NCBI GenBank assembly: GCA_030149525.1
Contig: JASBRJ010000367.1
Coordinates: forward strand, 1-32,021
Direction: 5' to 3'
Origin: a bacterium
GTDB lineage: Bacteria; Vulcanimicrobiota; Xenobia; Xenobiales; JADMJV01
Length of the DNA stretch: 32,021 bases
In this document: positions 15,001-22,497 of the stretch, piece after piece
Layout: each line of letters begins with the position of its first letter
How positions within the stretch are numbered: the stretch's first letter is position 1
The notes under the pieces: generated by a model
What the model saw: only the letters and a program-made list of their open reading frames with translations
Told to the model about the DNA's origin: nothing
Databases searched by the model: none
Translations under genes and position numbers: made by a program

Positions 15001-16282
15001 GGCCGGCGAAGGGGAAGTGAGGTCCGGCCCCTCGGCGACCCTTCTGCAGAAGATGATCGAGAGCACCAAGAAGAGTGGTGTTACCATCCATGGCATACCT
15101 CGGATGCCCATCTTTGGTCCCCAGGAGCTGCCCGAGGGAGGTCGGATAAGCTTACAGGCCCCCTCTCAGCCTGGCCGGTACAAGCTTCTTTTCCTGGCCG
15201 AGGACGCAGAAAAGACGATCGTTTTCGGGGAGCAACTTCTACAGGTTACCGAGTCCGCCCGGTGGGAGGTGGTGAGGCCTCCTCAACTGAGACCCGGAGA
15301 TAAATTCTCTGCAGGAGTTCGCTTCTGGTCCGATCCGGAGAGCACCGGTCCAACCGGTGCGAACACAACCGTTCAGCTCTCTTCGACTCTCCTTCCGGTT
15401 TCTTATTTCAGCACCAACGCCCTGGTCGACCCTGGCTCTACCGGTGATATGCTTTTTTACTATCAGATGCCGAAATTCATCGCGGCCGGGGAAGTAGAAC
15501 GATTTCGATTGATGTGGGAGTTGGGAGTTGAGGGTGAAGGGCACGAGGTTTCTACCACCCTTCATGCGCTCCCCACAACCTCGGAGAGCGTTGTCTACCG
15601 TGAGGGCATCCTGGCGGAAGGTCAGGGGCTGCGATTAAACCTCACCGGTCTCGAGATGTGGGAGCTAGAGTTCAGTAAAGACGGTTTGCCGGGGGACCCC
15701 TCGGTTCTCACCCTTTTGGGTGTGGAGAAAGAGCCGATCACGATAAACCTCGGACCGGAGGCGAGCCGTCGAGAATTCTACGGTCAGGGAAATGCGCGCC
15801 TTGAGCTTCGCCATTTGAGCGGGAGTGAGGTCCGTCTGAAGGTCTTCCGACTTAAGCCAACCCGGCTCCAAGAGGAGCGCCAGGCTCAAAGCCTTTACTT
15901 GCTCCGTCATTTGGAGACCCGCAACGGAGAGGAAGTGGGCTCGGATCGTTTGGAGATGGGGGGAGAGTATCTTTTGACCCATCATCTGGTCGTTCCAGAA
16001 CCTCTGTCTTCGTCTCTTCTGAGCGTTCCCATACCAGGCGGGTTGGAGCCTCATGGCTGCTGGATTCAGAACTTAGGCGACGGCTACACACCGGTCGGCT
16101 GGAGTCGAGAGAACGGACTCGTCAAGATCCAGCTGCCTTCCTTGCAGGAGGGGGAGAAGCGGGTGTTAGTCGCTGTGAAATCTGTGGTGAGCGGCGACTA
16201 TTTGTGGCCTGCATCGGTGGTCCACTCTCCGTCGGGTACCACGGAGGCCACAACTCTGGCTTCCAGAGTGACCATCAGATAA
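12029..16282 (+). CDS. alpha-2-macroglobulin-like lipoprotein lacking thioester domain
   Basis: A 1417-residue lipoprotein: the signal peptide ends in LLLSAC with lipidated Cys20. Residues ~30-370 hold repeated Ig-like domains with EFNQPL, DFNQPV and QFSEPV motifs. Residues ~470-560 show a carboxypeptidase-regulatory-like or MG strand pattern (ATDGVGEARF), and ~549-570 the MG2-type PVYEPGEKAEFFGLWW. RPPQLRPGDKFSAGVRF (~1082) resembles the segment before the thioester domain in bacterial macroglobulins, and the last ~120 residues resemble their final MG domain (PIPGGLEPHG, then GDYLWPASVVHSPSG). Between these, no alpha-helical thioester domain or CGEQ-type motif is seen. Bacterial relatives trap proteases in the periplasm. 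This one would have to work without covalent capture. The GTG at 12029 is 24 bases after the membrane-protein gene, with GGGAGA upstream. Confidence 0.8.
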   Translation: MVRAARLSIFLFMALLLSACQPYLDHGAEPMEWEAGKVDFGTRRSLRMVDYSGDRERLILEFNQPLHLPESEGDKPPFAIKILPKTGISEIKWVGVAGVEVVFSEKLPPARRYLAQIPAGWRALTGASLLRPIELEWETERPRLLEVNRVEDPSHPEILRFQLDFNQPVDIESVKETLTAQSSGAKQAFAFQDWQQVEGQASVQVSIPGLGPFQSFELKVAPGLRSLDGGLEGEGGETFSPGAPPKFHFTAERVQKLEPDDPVSLQFSEPVEREELKRHLHGVDWNSAYLFSPDGQNYQLHWVEERILGTKPAHLTLLGDLTSLKGSRLHQDIDILIARPQAKLTSSARVLRQCQLLKPGETTLKQVASKESLIKTWKLTPGQAARLLLISPQAWRSKVPLELEKQAPIYQQEVKKAFPATRFLNKEGWSDKNRFGLFLVRVSEKNGKTRRRVVARTDSSVDHSSINGDVFCHVEGRQSGLARGGAKVVALDGQARPLREVATDGVGEARFQGPWFEMPVFLQVGWGEDQLIQGLRPLQVTAPDLLPGLIWADSPVYEPGEKAEFFGLWWSTWPRPEVVLVGPEGRPLETRVTSVAASGQFFRGEFEVPREVGDYFLKLPVVNNSVPSFPFKVTEPTGGPNSPSELSLEKDHDGSYKGQYRWVGPGGAHLDVRATLRYRDQGPNFWRRVILHQPKWIPVEVKLRQTLEGGTFELGSLPEVFGPWELLVELFDTREPGRVFRRRSVKLEEAALILESGELKHVSSNQRRARFRFRFRDGQNGPGRNLQCRLLLKKPGSAEWQTLNSETVTWKESAYEWQTTLRGNGRLRLEVLWTPPGSEIAEVSNWERNLAPDSLASRKPLSLSEEVFNPGRPVALSWPGLAKGTPVWLEVISGQGRIFHSRRVTDSEGRLGEIDLGPVNPGCREVVLVAQAGGQVRANRVDVVGGTDFLDAGLEVNGTQGEEVEVGPGQRIVVEPLYQKAGLSRGVLWWEAGEGEVRSGPSATLLQKMIESTKKSGVTIHGIPRMPIFGPQELPEGGRISLQAPSQPGRYKLLFLAEDAEKTIVFGEQLLQVTESARWEVVRPPQLRPGDKFSAGVRFWSDPESTGPTGANTTVQLSSTLLPVSYFSTNALVDPGSTGDMLFYYQMPKFIAAGEVERFRLMWELGVEGEGHEVSTTLHALPTTSESVVYREGILAEGQGLRLNLTGLEMWELEFSKDGLPGDPSVLTLLGVEKEPITINLGPEASRREFYGQGNARLELRHLSGSEVRLKVFRLKPTRLQEERQAQSLYLLRHLETRNGEEVGSDRLEMGGEYLLTHHLVVPEPLSSSLLSVPIPGGLEPHGCWIQNLGDGYTPVGWSRENGLVKIQLPSLQEGEKRVLVAVKSVVSGDYLWPASVVHSPSGTTEATTLASRVTIR

Positions 16283-17626
16283 TCATTGGTCCCGAGTATC
16301 TCGAAAGTAGGCGATAAATCCACGTCGATCCGCAAGTTGGCGACGAAACTGCTTTGCGTTGAGAGCAGCTTTACGAGTTTTTTGTGTGGTGTGTTCTAGG
16401 AAAGGTTCCACGATAGGGCGGAGCGGACCGAGCATGCAACACCCAAAAAGAAAATGGACGGCGTCTTCGGGCGTAGAGAGCTTGGTAGCCCGATAAACGG
16501 GAGGATTGTTGTCGACGAAATCGTTGATCATCTCTTTCCAAATGGGGATCACTCGCTCTCGATCCAGCTCAACCGCTTGGGAAATGACGACCTTCAATCC
16601 GGTGATGTCGGTCTTGATCTCACTGCCCTCAAGAATAGCAAAGGCGCCACCTCCGGCATCGTGCAGTTCGAGCGGCTCCGTGAGGACTCCGTCTTTGACA
16701 TAGAAGAGTTTAGAGACGCCGTAGAGATAAACCGGTATTCCGTAGACCGCACTAAAGCAGCAGGTTTCTTGCAGCGGCAGCTCGGCAAAGGGGCATTGGA
16801 GACGATTCACCGGTGGGAGATCCGGCTCAAGCAGGGTCAACTCGGGTGGCAGTTCTTTTCGAAAAGAGATCGTCGCCTCGGCCTTTGGCTCACAATGCCA
16901 CCGGAGCAACGTGTCTTCGTTTGTCTCGAAACGGAGCGAGCCAAAGTAGAGGCTGGTGTGTTTTCGGACAGTATCGGTCAGATGCGAGGCCAGAGGAAGG
17001 TAGGGGGTCAGGAGTCGACCGTTGAGGTAGATCGCCGCGGAGGAAAAGCTACACCGTTCTGCGAGCGTTCTTTTCTCTGGTGAGGTCAAGCTATGGACGA
17101 CGCTTTGGCCTTCCGTGTTCTTCGTGAGGTAGAGAAGATGGAGTCGGCGGTCCGGTGCCAGCGGCTCTGTTCGTGGAAACGGTACTGCACGAAAGAGTTC
17201 TGATCGACCGTGTCCCAGGCTCAAGATGATGTCGGTGCTTGCCCCGTCCCAATCTCCCCACATCAGTTCTATCGGTTGGCTTCCGGCTAAAGCACACAGC
17301 GCCATGGAAAGGTGGGAGCGTGCGCTGTGTCGCTCTTCCAGCGGGTTGAGGAGAGCCCTTGTCAGGTTGTCCACAGAGAGGCTGTCGTCTGTTCTGGGCA
17401 CTTCAAAGTAGACAAGAACCGTGGAGCGGGTGATTTCGATATTGAGTCTTTCGACACCGAGAGAGCAAACGCACTGGACGACTTTCAAGATGTAGTCTTC
17501 CGGATTGGCGAGGCTATATGTACTCAGCTTATCCCGGGCCTTTTCAATGGCCAGGGTGAAGGAGCCGGCAGATTCAACCTGGCCGGCCTGTCGTTGTTGC
17601 TCTATATACGCCCCGATATCGTTCAT
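16283..17626 (-). CDS. GHKL/HSP90-like fold protein of unknown function
   Basis: This 447-residue soluble protein begins with a segment resembling an HSP90/GHKL ATPase entry (SFTLAIEKARDKLSTYSLAN, then PEDYILKVVQCVCSLG). There, the helix that usually carries the Mg-binding Asn box reads ILKVVQCV. No DxGxG box is recognised, so ATP binding may be lost or different. The C-terminal ~150 residues are helical with conserved-looking Cys pairs (ETCCFSAVYG, FLFGCCMLGPL). No signal peptide or membrane helix is present, so it is probably cytosolic. The ATG at 17626 follows a hairpin. Its stop codon abuts the stop of the convergent macroglobulin gene with no intervening base. The assignment is tentative and rests on visual pattern. 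Confidence 0.7.
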   Translation of the reverse strand: MNDIGAYIEQQRQAGQVESAGSFTLAIEKARDKLSTYSLANPEDYILKVVQCVCSLGVERLNIEITRSTVLVYFEVPRTDDSLSVDNLTRALLNPLEERHSARSHLSMALCALAGSQPIELMWGDWDGASTDIILSLGHGRSELFRAVPFPRTEPLAPDRRLHLLYLTKNTEGQSVVHSLTSPEKRTLAERCSFSSAAIYLNGRLLTPYLPLASHLTDTVRKHTSLYFGSLRFETNEDTLLRWHCEPKAEATISFRKELPPELTLLEPDLPPVNRLQCPFAELPLQETCCFSAVYGIPVYLYGVSKLFYVKDGVLTEPLELHDAGGGAFAILEGSEIKTDITGLKVVISQAVELDRERVIPIWKEMINDFVDNNPPVYRATKLSTPEDAVHFLFGCCMLGPLRPIVEPFLEHTTQKTRKAALNAKQFRRQLADRRGFIAYFRDTRDQ

Positions 17627-17636
17627 TCAACGCAAC

Positions 17637-17660
17637 AAAGGAGAGGTGGGCCTCTCCTTT
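17637..17660 (-). terminator. hairpin, probable terminator or leader element
   Basis: AAAGGAGAGG (17637-17646) and its complement (17651-17660) form a perfect 10-bp stem with a 4-base loop. On the minus strand it follows the 67-residue gene and ends 10 bases before the GHKL-like gene's ATG. Its sequence TTGTAAAAGGAGAGG resembles the bidirectional terminator at 5558. The T-run is only three bases, so it could instead be a 5' leader hairpin holding the AGGAGAGG element. Confidence 0.55.
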
Positions 17661-17686
17661 TACAATCCTAGAACGTTTGTCGCTGA

Positions 17687-17890
17687 CTAGAGCTTGTTAT
17701 TCTCTCTGCGACGCTCTTCTGCACCGTTCATCCAGTTTGTGGGGTGCAATTTGAAATCTGCAAATCCGGGGTCGTCGAGACAACGCTTGGTACGGAGCCA
17801 AACTTCACGTACGCGTCGATCGCGACACTCGGGGTCGAAAAATTCGAATTCGTCGAAATGTTTTTCCAGGTATTCTTCTTTGTATTGCAC
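17687..17890 (-). CDS. small acidic/basic hypothetical protein
   Basis: This 67-residue protein starts at GTG 17890 with AGAGG eight bases upstream. It opens MQYKEEYLEKHFDEFEFFDP, then has a Cys/Arg segment (CRDRRVREVWLRTKRCLDD) and a charged tail. No family is recognised. The strongly charged, helix-prone composition and good ribosome site favour a real gene over an overlapping 60-residue frame starting at 17910. It lies between the FmdB-like gene (113 bases upstream) and the hairpin at 17637. Confidence 0.55.
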   Translation of the reverse strand: MQYKEEYLEKHFDEFEFFDPECRDRRVREVWLRTKRCLDDPGFADFKLHPTNWMNGAEERRRENNKL

Positions 17891-18003
17891 TTGCTATACC
17901 TCTTCTTCAACGGCCCATGGCCGTCACGTTGGGTGAAATGGCAGGGTTATGCCGTGAAGACGTTTTGTCCTGCTAGGGTCTCGTGAATATCTTTAATCGA
18001 CGC

Positions 18004-18312
18004 TTATTCCGCCTTCGAAGTGGCAGCCGAGGAGGTCGTTTCGGATTTGCCGGAGGACGAAGTGCTGTCGCTGCTGCTCGAAGTGGAATCGCTCGAGTCG
18101 GAACTCGGGGTGGAAGTGGATGCGCTACTGGAGCCTTTGGAATCGGTGACGTAGAAGCCCGAGCCCTTAAATATTATGCCCGCTCGGGAGATCAGTCGCT
18201 TCAACGAATCTTCCGTTCCACACTCGGGGCAATTGTTCGGCTCCTTCCCATTTCGCACGAAGGCCTCAGAAACCGCGTTGCAAGATTCACATCTGTATTC
18301 GTAGATCGGCAT
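18004..18312 (-). CDS. FmdB-type zinc ribbon protein with Ser-rich tail
   Basis: This 102-residue protein begins MPIYEYRCESCNAVSEAFVR, the signature of the FmdB/CxxC regulatory zinc ribbon family, with Cys8/Cys11 and Cys28/Cys31 as probable zinc ligands. RAGIIFKGSGFYVTD closes the conserved domain. Residues ~60-98 are a Ser/Thr/Asp low-complexity tail, presumably disordered. The ATG at 18312 has AGGAG at ideal spacing; longer in-frame readings back to 18768 overlap thrS and are shadow. The family is linked to formamidase/amide regulation in some bacteria, but the molecular role is unclear. It lies 127 bases downstream of thrS on the same strand. Confidence 0.9.
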   Translation of the reverse strand: MPIYEYRCESCNAVSEAFVRNGKEPNNCPECGTEDSLKRLISRAGIIFKGSGFYVTDSKGSSSASTSTPSSDSSDSTSSSSDSTSSSGKSETTSSAATSKAE

Positions 18313-18439
18313 GGTTGTCTCCTGTAAACTGCACTGCTGTACACGGCGCCCAAAACGCCGCAGCGAAACGGTCGCCCGCTTCGCCACGATGATAGTCTGC
18401 TTGTGTTGGTTAGAAAAGTATCGAACCGTTAGAAATGTG

Positions 18440-20239
18440 TTAGACTTCCGGCAATTCCGGCGCTTCCGGCCGTTCCTCGGCGGATTTCTGGGCCAGGTAG
18501 TCCATAATTTCGTCGGCCGACATCTGTTTGAGGTCCTCGCCGGTGCGAAGGCGGACAGAGGCCCCGCCCTTTTCCACTTCTTCGTCGCCCACCACGAGCA
18601 TGAGAGGCACCTTGGACTTTTGGGCGTTGCGAATCTTCTTCTGCATCCGGTCGCTACTATCGTCCACTTCCACTCGATAACCGGCCTTCTTGAATTTCTT
18701 CGCCATGGCGTGACAAGCGTCTTCATGTCGGTCGGCAATAGGAATGAAAACAGCCTGGACGGGGGCAAGCCAGAGAGGAAATGCTCCCGCGTGGTGCTCG
18801 ATGAGGATCCCGAAGAATCGCTCCAGAGAGCCTAACAGAGCTCGGTGGATCATAAACGGTCGGTGTTTTTCTCCGTCTGCACCGGTGTAGGTCATGTCGA
18901 ACCGTTCAGGCAAGTTGAAGTCTACCTGGATGGTCGAGAGTTGCCATTCTCGCCCGATGGCATCGCGTATCTTCAGGTCGATCTTGGGCCCGTAGAAGGC
19001 TCCTCCGCCCTCGTCCACACCGTAGTCCATTTCGGCTCGTTTCAGAGCCTCTTCCAGGGCGTGTTCGGCGGCCTCCCAGTCTTTGGGATCCCCCACCGAC
19101 TTCTCTGGTGGCTTGGTGCTCAGATAAGCCTTCACATCGTTGAAACCAAAGCACTTCAGAATATAAAGGGAGAAGGCCAGAGTGAAATCGATCTCGGCAG
19201 CCAGTTGCTCTCGACTGACCCAGTGGTGGGCATCGTCTTGAGTGAAGCCTCGCACCCTCAACAACCCGTGGAGGGTTCCGCTTCTTTCATACCGGTAGAC
19301 AGTTCCCCACTCTGCGTAGCGAATGGGCAGTTCGCGATAAGAGTGAATGGAACTGTTGTAAATGAGAATGTGGAAAGGGCAGTTCATGGGCTTGAGGTAG
19401 TACTCTTGACCATCGATGTCCATGGGACTGTACATGCCCTCTTTGTAGAAGCCCAGGTGTCCACTGGTCTCCCAAAGGGTTGCCCGACCGATATGAGGAG
19501 TAGAGATCAGATCGTAGCCGTTTTCTAAGTGAACGTCTCGATAGAAGGTCTCTACCAGGTGCTTCATGAGGCCGCCCTTGGGGTGCCATAAGATGAGACC
19601 GCTTCCCATCTCATCGGCTTCAGAGCTGAAAAGGTCGAGTTCTCGACCCAAGCGACGGTGATCGCGCTTTTTGGCTTCCTCCAAGAGCGTGAGGTGCTCT
19701 TGAAGCTCTTCCGGGCTTTCCCAGGCTGTTCCGTAAATACGCTGGAGTTGGGCTTTGTTCTCATCTCCCCGCCAGTAGGCACCGGCTACGGAGAGGAGCT
19801 TGAAAGCTTTCTGGCTGATCTCACCAAGGTTTTCAACATGGGGTCCTTTGCAAAGATCTTCAAAAGAGTCGTGCTTGTAGGTGGAGATGACGTTGTCATC
19901 GCCTTTCTTTTCCAAGTCTTCAATCAGTTCCAGTTTGTACGGCTGATCGGCAAAGAGTTCTTTTGCCTCCTGAGCGGAGAGTTCGCGATACTGGAACTCG
20001 TGACGTTTCTTCACGATGTTCTTCATGCGTTTCTCAATGCTCTTGAGATCCTGGTCGGTGAGTGTTCGAGGCAGGTCAAAGTCGTAGTAGAAACCGTTTT
20101 CGATGGGGGGGCCGATGGCGATCTTCCCCTCGGGAAACATTTCCAATACGGCCTGAGCCATAACATGGGCTAGTCCGTGACGAATTCGGTAGAGGCGTTC
20201 CTCTTTGGTTAGTTCTTCTACAGCAGAGCTTGGTGACAC
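18440..20239 (-). CDS. thrS: threonyl-tRNA synthetase
   Basis: A 599-residue class II synthetase that charges tRNA-Thr. The start is GTG 20239, placed by AGGAGG five bases upstream; an in-frame extension to 20314 lacks a ribosome site. The N2 editing domain has HGLAH (His21, His25) and CKGPH. The catalytic core has the zinc-site Cys in MNCPFHILIY, motif 2 (RYERSGTLHGLLRVRGFTQDD), and motif 3 in LGSLERFFGILIEHHAGAFP. The C-terminal anticodon-binding domain begins at WLAPVQAVFIPIADRH and ends near the stop. The N-terminal TGS domain of the E. coli type (~60 residues) is absent. No T-box-like leader was recognised upstream. Confidence 0.97.
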   Translation of the reverse strand: MSPSSAVEELTKEERLYRIRHGLAHVMAQAVLEMFPEGKIAIGPPIENGFYYDFDLPRTLTDQDLKSIEKRMKNIVKKRHEFQYRELSAQEAKELFADQPYKLELIEDLEKKGDDNVISTYKHDSFEDLCKGPHVENLGEISQKAFKLLSVAGAYWRGDENKAQLQRIYGTAWESPEELQEHLTLLEEAKKRDHRRLGRELDLFSSEADEMGSGLILWHPKGGLMKHLVETFYRDVHLENGYDLISTPHIGRATLWETSGHLGFYKEGMYSPMDIDGQEYYLKPMNCPFHILIYNSSIHSYRELPIRYAEWGTVYRYERSGTLHGLLRVRGFTQDDAHHWVSREQLAAEIDFTLAFSLYILKCFGFNDVKAYLSTKPPEKSVGDPKDWEAAEHALEEALKRAEMDYGVDEGGGAFYGPKIDLKIRDAIGREWQLSTIQVDFNLPERFDMTYTGADGEKHRPFMIHRALLGSLERFFGILIEHHAGAFPLWLAPVQAVFIPIADRHEDACHAMAKKFKKAGYRVEVDDSSDRMQKKIRNAQKSKVPLMLVVGDEEVEKGGASVRLRTGEDLKQMSADEIMDYLAQKSAEERPEAPELPEV

Positions 20240-20491
20240 TGTATCCTCCTGGCAGCACCGGTTCGGAGCAGCGGTTCGTTCCCCTTCCAGCGAGCCTTGG
20301 ACGGCCTGACGCACAGTATGAGAAATATATGATTTAGCATTGAAAGAAGGTGTCGAGAAAGAGAGTGAACAAGAAAATTTCCATCACTTCACTATTGAAT
20401 AGCTGTGCAAGCTCACTACAACAGAACAGGTCGAGGAGGGGCATAGAGCCTCCCGTTAGTCTTCGGTCCTGAAAGCGAAAGGATACAGACA

Positions 20492-20866
20492 ATGCGAAGT
20501 GGGGAACAGAATCGCACAGATAAAGAGTCGAACGAAGAGAAACGTGTTTTTTCTAGAGTCCCATGCCTTGTGGATCTTGAGGTGGTAGGTGCGGAGACTC
20601 CTGCCGCTCCGGTGGAGGCTGTGGATCTTTCGCTGCTGGGGGTGGGCTTTACCCTTAGGCGTCCCGAGACGAAGGTAGAAATCGGGCAACAAGTGGAGAT
20701 CGCCATGCACGGACTGCGAACTGTGCGGGGGCAGGTCCGCTGGAATCAAGGGGGGCGAGTTGGAGTCCAGTTCCGAGGTCGTTTCCAAGATATCGTGGAC
20801 AGTTGGGTCGGTGAAGTTCTCGCCGCGCAAGGTGTTCGACTGGGAGATTTAGTAAAGGTCGAGTAA
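20492..20866 (+). CDS. PilZ domain protein (probable c-di-GMP receptor)
   Basis: This 124-residue, single-domain PilZ protein carries both ligand-binding motifs: RxxxR at Arg18-Arg22 (KRVFSRV) and DxSxxG at Asp45-Gly50 (DLSLLG). The rest is the expected beta-barrel (GQQVEIAMHG, VRGQVRWNQGGRVGVQF). Such proteins sense cyclic di-GMP and adjust motility, polysaccharide secretion or pili through partners not visible here. The ATG at 20492 is preceded by an AAAGGATA site. It is divergent from thrS across 252 bases and 47 bases upstream of the B3/4-domain gene. No diguanylate cyclase is in the window. Confidence 0.93.
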   Translation: MRSGEQNRTDKESNEEKRVFSRVPCLVDLEVVGAETPAAPVEAVDLSLLGVGFTLRRPETKVEIGQQVEIAMHGLRTVRGQVRWNQGGRVGVQFRGRFQDIVDSWVGEVLAAQGVRLGDLVKVE

Positions 20867-20913
20867 ATTCACGCCTGACCCGATATCCCGGGCGGCAAAA
20901 AAGGTCTCGATCA

Positions 20914-21495
20914 ATGTCTACCTTGCATCCACAGTTTGAACCGCTCACTTATCGATTGGCCTGGAACGGCGACTTCAAGCTCACCCCACCGAGGCCGGAA
21001 CGGGCAGAACTCACGGAGGACCGGAAGAAGGCCGTTCGGTCACTCCTCAGGGCCGGAGGCTACAAACCATCGGGTCGAGGGCGCCCAGCCTCGGAGTCGC
21101 TGGTGAAAGCGTTCCAGGAAGAGCGCTTCCCTCAAATCCATCCTGTGGTGGACTTCTTTAACTGGCTCTCCATGGAAACCGGTCTGCCTATCTCCGTCCT
21201 GGATCACGATTTGGTTGTGGGCGACTGGGAGTTCCGACTGGGCCAACCTGGAGAGTCCTACATCTTCAACCCCTCCGGTCAAGAACTCAAGGTGGAGGGG
21301 CTCCTTCTGCTGGCCGATCAGGACGGTGCCACCGGAAGCCCGGTCAAAGATGCTCAGAGGACCAAGATCAGCGAAAGCACCCGGAACTTTCTGGTGGTCG
21401 TTTGGGGCACTGCCGATCTTCCGGAAAGTCTGGCCCGAGCCGCTAAGGAGATCGAAGAATGGGCTCCTAGACTTCATCTTGTCTCCTTGAGTTGA
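20914..21495 (+). CDS. B3/4 domain protein
   Basis: This 193-residue protein resembles the stand-alone B3/4 (PheRS beta-chain editing-like) family, COG3382. Recognisable features are HPVVDFFNWLSMETGLPIS, then HDLVVGDWEFRLGQPGE with a beta-rich middle, GSPVKDAQRTKISESTRNF near residue 150, and the closing strand FLVVVWGTAD. In PheRS the B3/4 module clears mischarged Tyr-tRNA-Phe; free-standing versions are suspected to act on tRNA or amino acid adducts, but this is unproven. The ATG at 20914 has a weak AGG upstream. A GC-rich hairpin (21504-21524) follows its stop. Confidence 0.8.
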   Translation: MSTLHPQFEPLTYRLAWNGDFKLTPPRPERAELTEDRKKAVRSLLRAGGYKPSGRGRPASESLVKAFQEERFPQIHPVVDFFNWLSMETGLPISVLDHDLVVGDWEFRLGQPGESYIFNPSGQELKVEGLLLLADQDGATGSPVKDAQRTKISESTRNFLVVVWGTADLPESLARAAKEIEEWAPRLHLVSLS

Positions 21496-21503
21496 TCAGG
21501 CAC

Positions 21504-21524
21504 GGGAGGGAATGCCGCCCTCCC
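21504..21524 (+). terminator. GC-rich hairpin after B3/4 gene
   Basis: GGGAGGG (21504-21510) pairs with CCCTCCC (21518-21524) across a 7-base loop, nine bases after the stop codon. There is no T-run, so it may be a weak or Rho-assisted terminator, or an mRNA-stabilising stem, before dapA. Confidence 0.4.
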
Positions 21525-21603
21525 TCTCCGAACGCCAGGGCGCAAAAGTAACTGAGGCTATTGAATCAGTCTCTTAGACACACAACTTGAGAGGTATCCA
21601 ACT

Positions 21604-22497
21604 ATGAGTGGGCATTTGGGAAGGCTCCTGACGGCCATGATAACCCCCTTCGACGAAGCCGGAGAGGTGGACTATGAGGGAGCCAAGAGTCTGGCCAAGC
21701 AGTTGGTGGCCGACGGCAACGACGGTCTTGTGATCTGCGGTACCACGGGCGAGGCACCGACATTGACGAGTGAAGAGAAAGTGGAGCTTTGGAAGGCCGT
21801 GAAGGCGGCTGTGGGCTCCGACGTGCCCGTTGTGGCGGGGACCGGTTCTTATTGCACGAGGAGCACCATTGCTCTTTCGCAGAAGGCTCAGGAAGCCGGG
21901 GCCGACGGTTTACTTCTGGTCGCTCCCTACTATAACAAGCCATCCGCCCAGGGTCTCTTGAAGCATTTTACCGCCGTTCATGACGCCACAGAGATTCCTA
22001 TCATGCTCTACAATATTCCCGGCCGGACCGGTATTGAAATACCCACCGAGGTTCTTTTCGAGTTGGCCAAGCTGCCCCGAATTCAATCAGTCAAGCAAAG
22101 CTTGCCTATCGATCCTGTCAGTCGATTGGAGAGCCGTCTGGCAGAGTCCGAAAGCCAACTGGACACCTACAGTGGCGACGACAGCCAGACGCTTCCCCAA
22201 CTCGCCGTCGGCGGTAAAGGTGTGGTCTCCGTGGCAGGTCATGTGGCGGCCCCCCAGATCAAAGAGATGCTGAATCATTTTTTTGAAGGTCGGGTCAGCG
22301 AGGCCGCCTCCATCCACCGAAAGCTATTTCCGCTCTTTGAAGTGCTTTTTGTCACTTCCAATCCGGTTCCGGTCAAGTACGCTCTGAAACTGATGGGGCG
22401 CCCTTCGGGTCCGGTTCGCCTGCCTTTGGCCGAAGGCTCCTTGGAAGACCTGGCTAAGGTCGAAAAGGTCTTGTATCAGGTGGGGATTCTCTCTTGA
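21604..22497 (+). CDS. dapA: 4-hydroxy-tetrahydrodipicolinate synthase
   Basis: A 297-residue class I aldolase that condenses pyruvate with aspartate semialdehyde, the first step committed to lysine and diaminopimelate. Schiff-base Lys164 is in SVKQS; Tyr136 and Arg141 in LYNIPGRTG; Thr47-Thr48 in CGTTGEAPTL; the second-subunit tyrosine in APYYNKP; and TYSGDD is conserved. The usual KEASGD after the lysine is replaced by KQSLPID, a local oddity. The ATG at 21604 follows GAGAGG. It leads a co-directional run: aroA starts within its stop codon. Pairing dapA with shikimate genes ties cell-wall/lysine and aromatic synthesis into one transcript. Confidence 0.96.
   Translation: MSGHLGRLLTAMITPFDEAGEVDYEGAKSLAKQLVADGNDGLVICGTTGEAPTLTSEEKVELWKAVKAAVGSDVPVVAGTGSYCTRSTIALSQKAQEAGADGLLLVAPYYNKPSAQGLLKHFTAVHDATEIPIMLYNIPGRTGIEIPTEVLFELAKLPRIQSVKQSLPIDPVSRLESRLAESESQLDTYSGDDSQTLPQLAVGGKGVVSVAGHVAAPQIKEMLNHFFEGRVSEAASIHRKLFPLFEVLFVTSNPVPVKYALKLMGRPSGPVRLPLAEGSLEDLAKVEKVLYQVGILS

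Noticed and set aside
16052-16066. GCWIQ as a macroglobulin thioester (CxxQ) motif
   Set aside because: It lies in the terminal beta-rich MG-like domain with no helical thioester domain after it and no Glu before the Gln, so the spacing is probably chance.
18344-18360. Short CGGCG/CGCCG hairpin between thrS and the FmdB gene
   Set aside because: Only a 5-bp stem with no T-run, too weak to call a terminator.
18311-18835. Plus-strand frame across the FmdB-thrS region
   Set aside because: Antisense to thrS, whose class II motifs are complete.
20240-20491. T-box or riboswitch in the thrS/PilZ gap
   Set aside because: No T-box AGGGTGG-type element or c-di-GMP riboswitch core was recognised on either strand.
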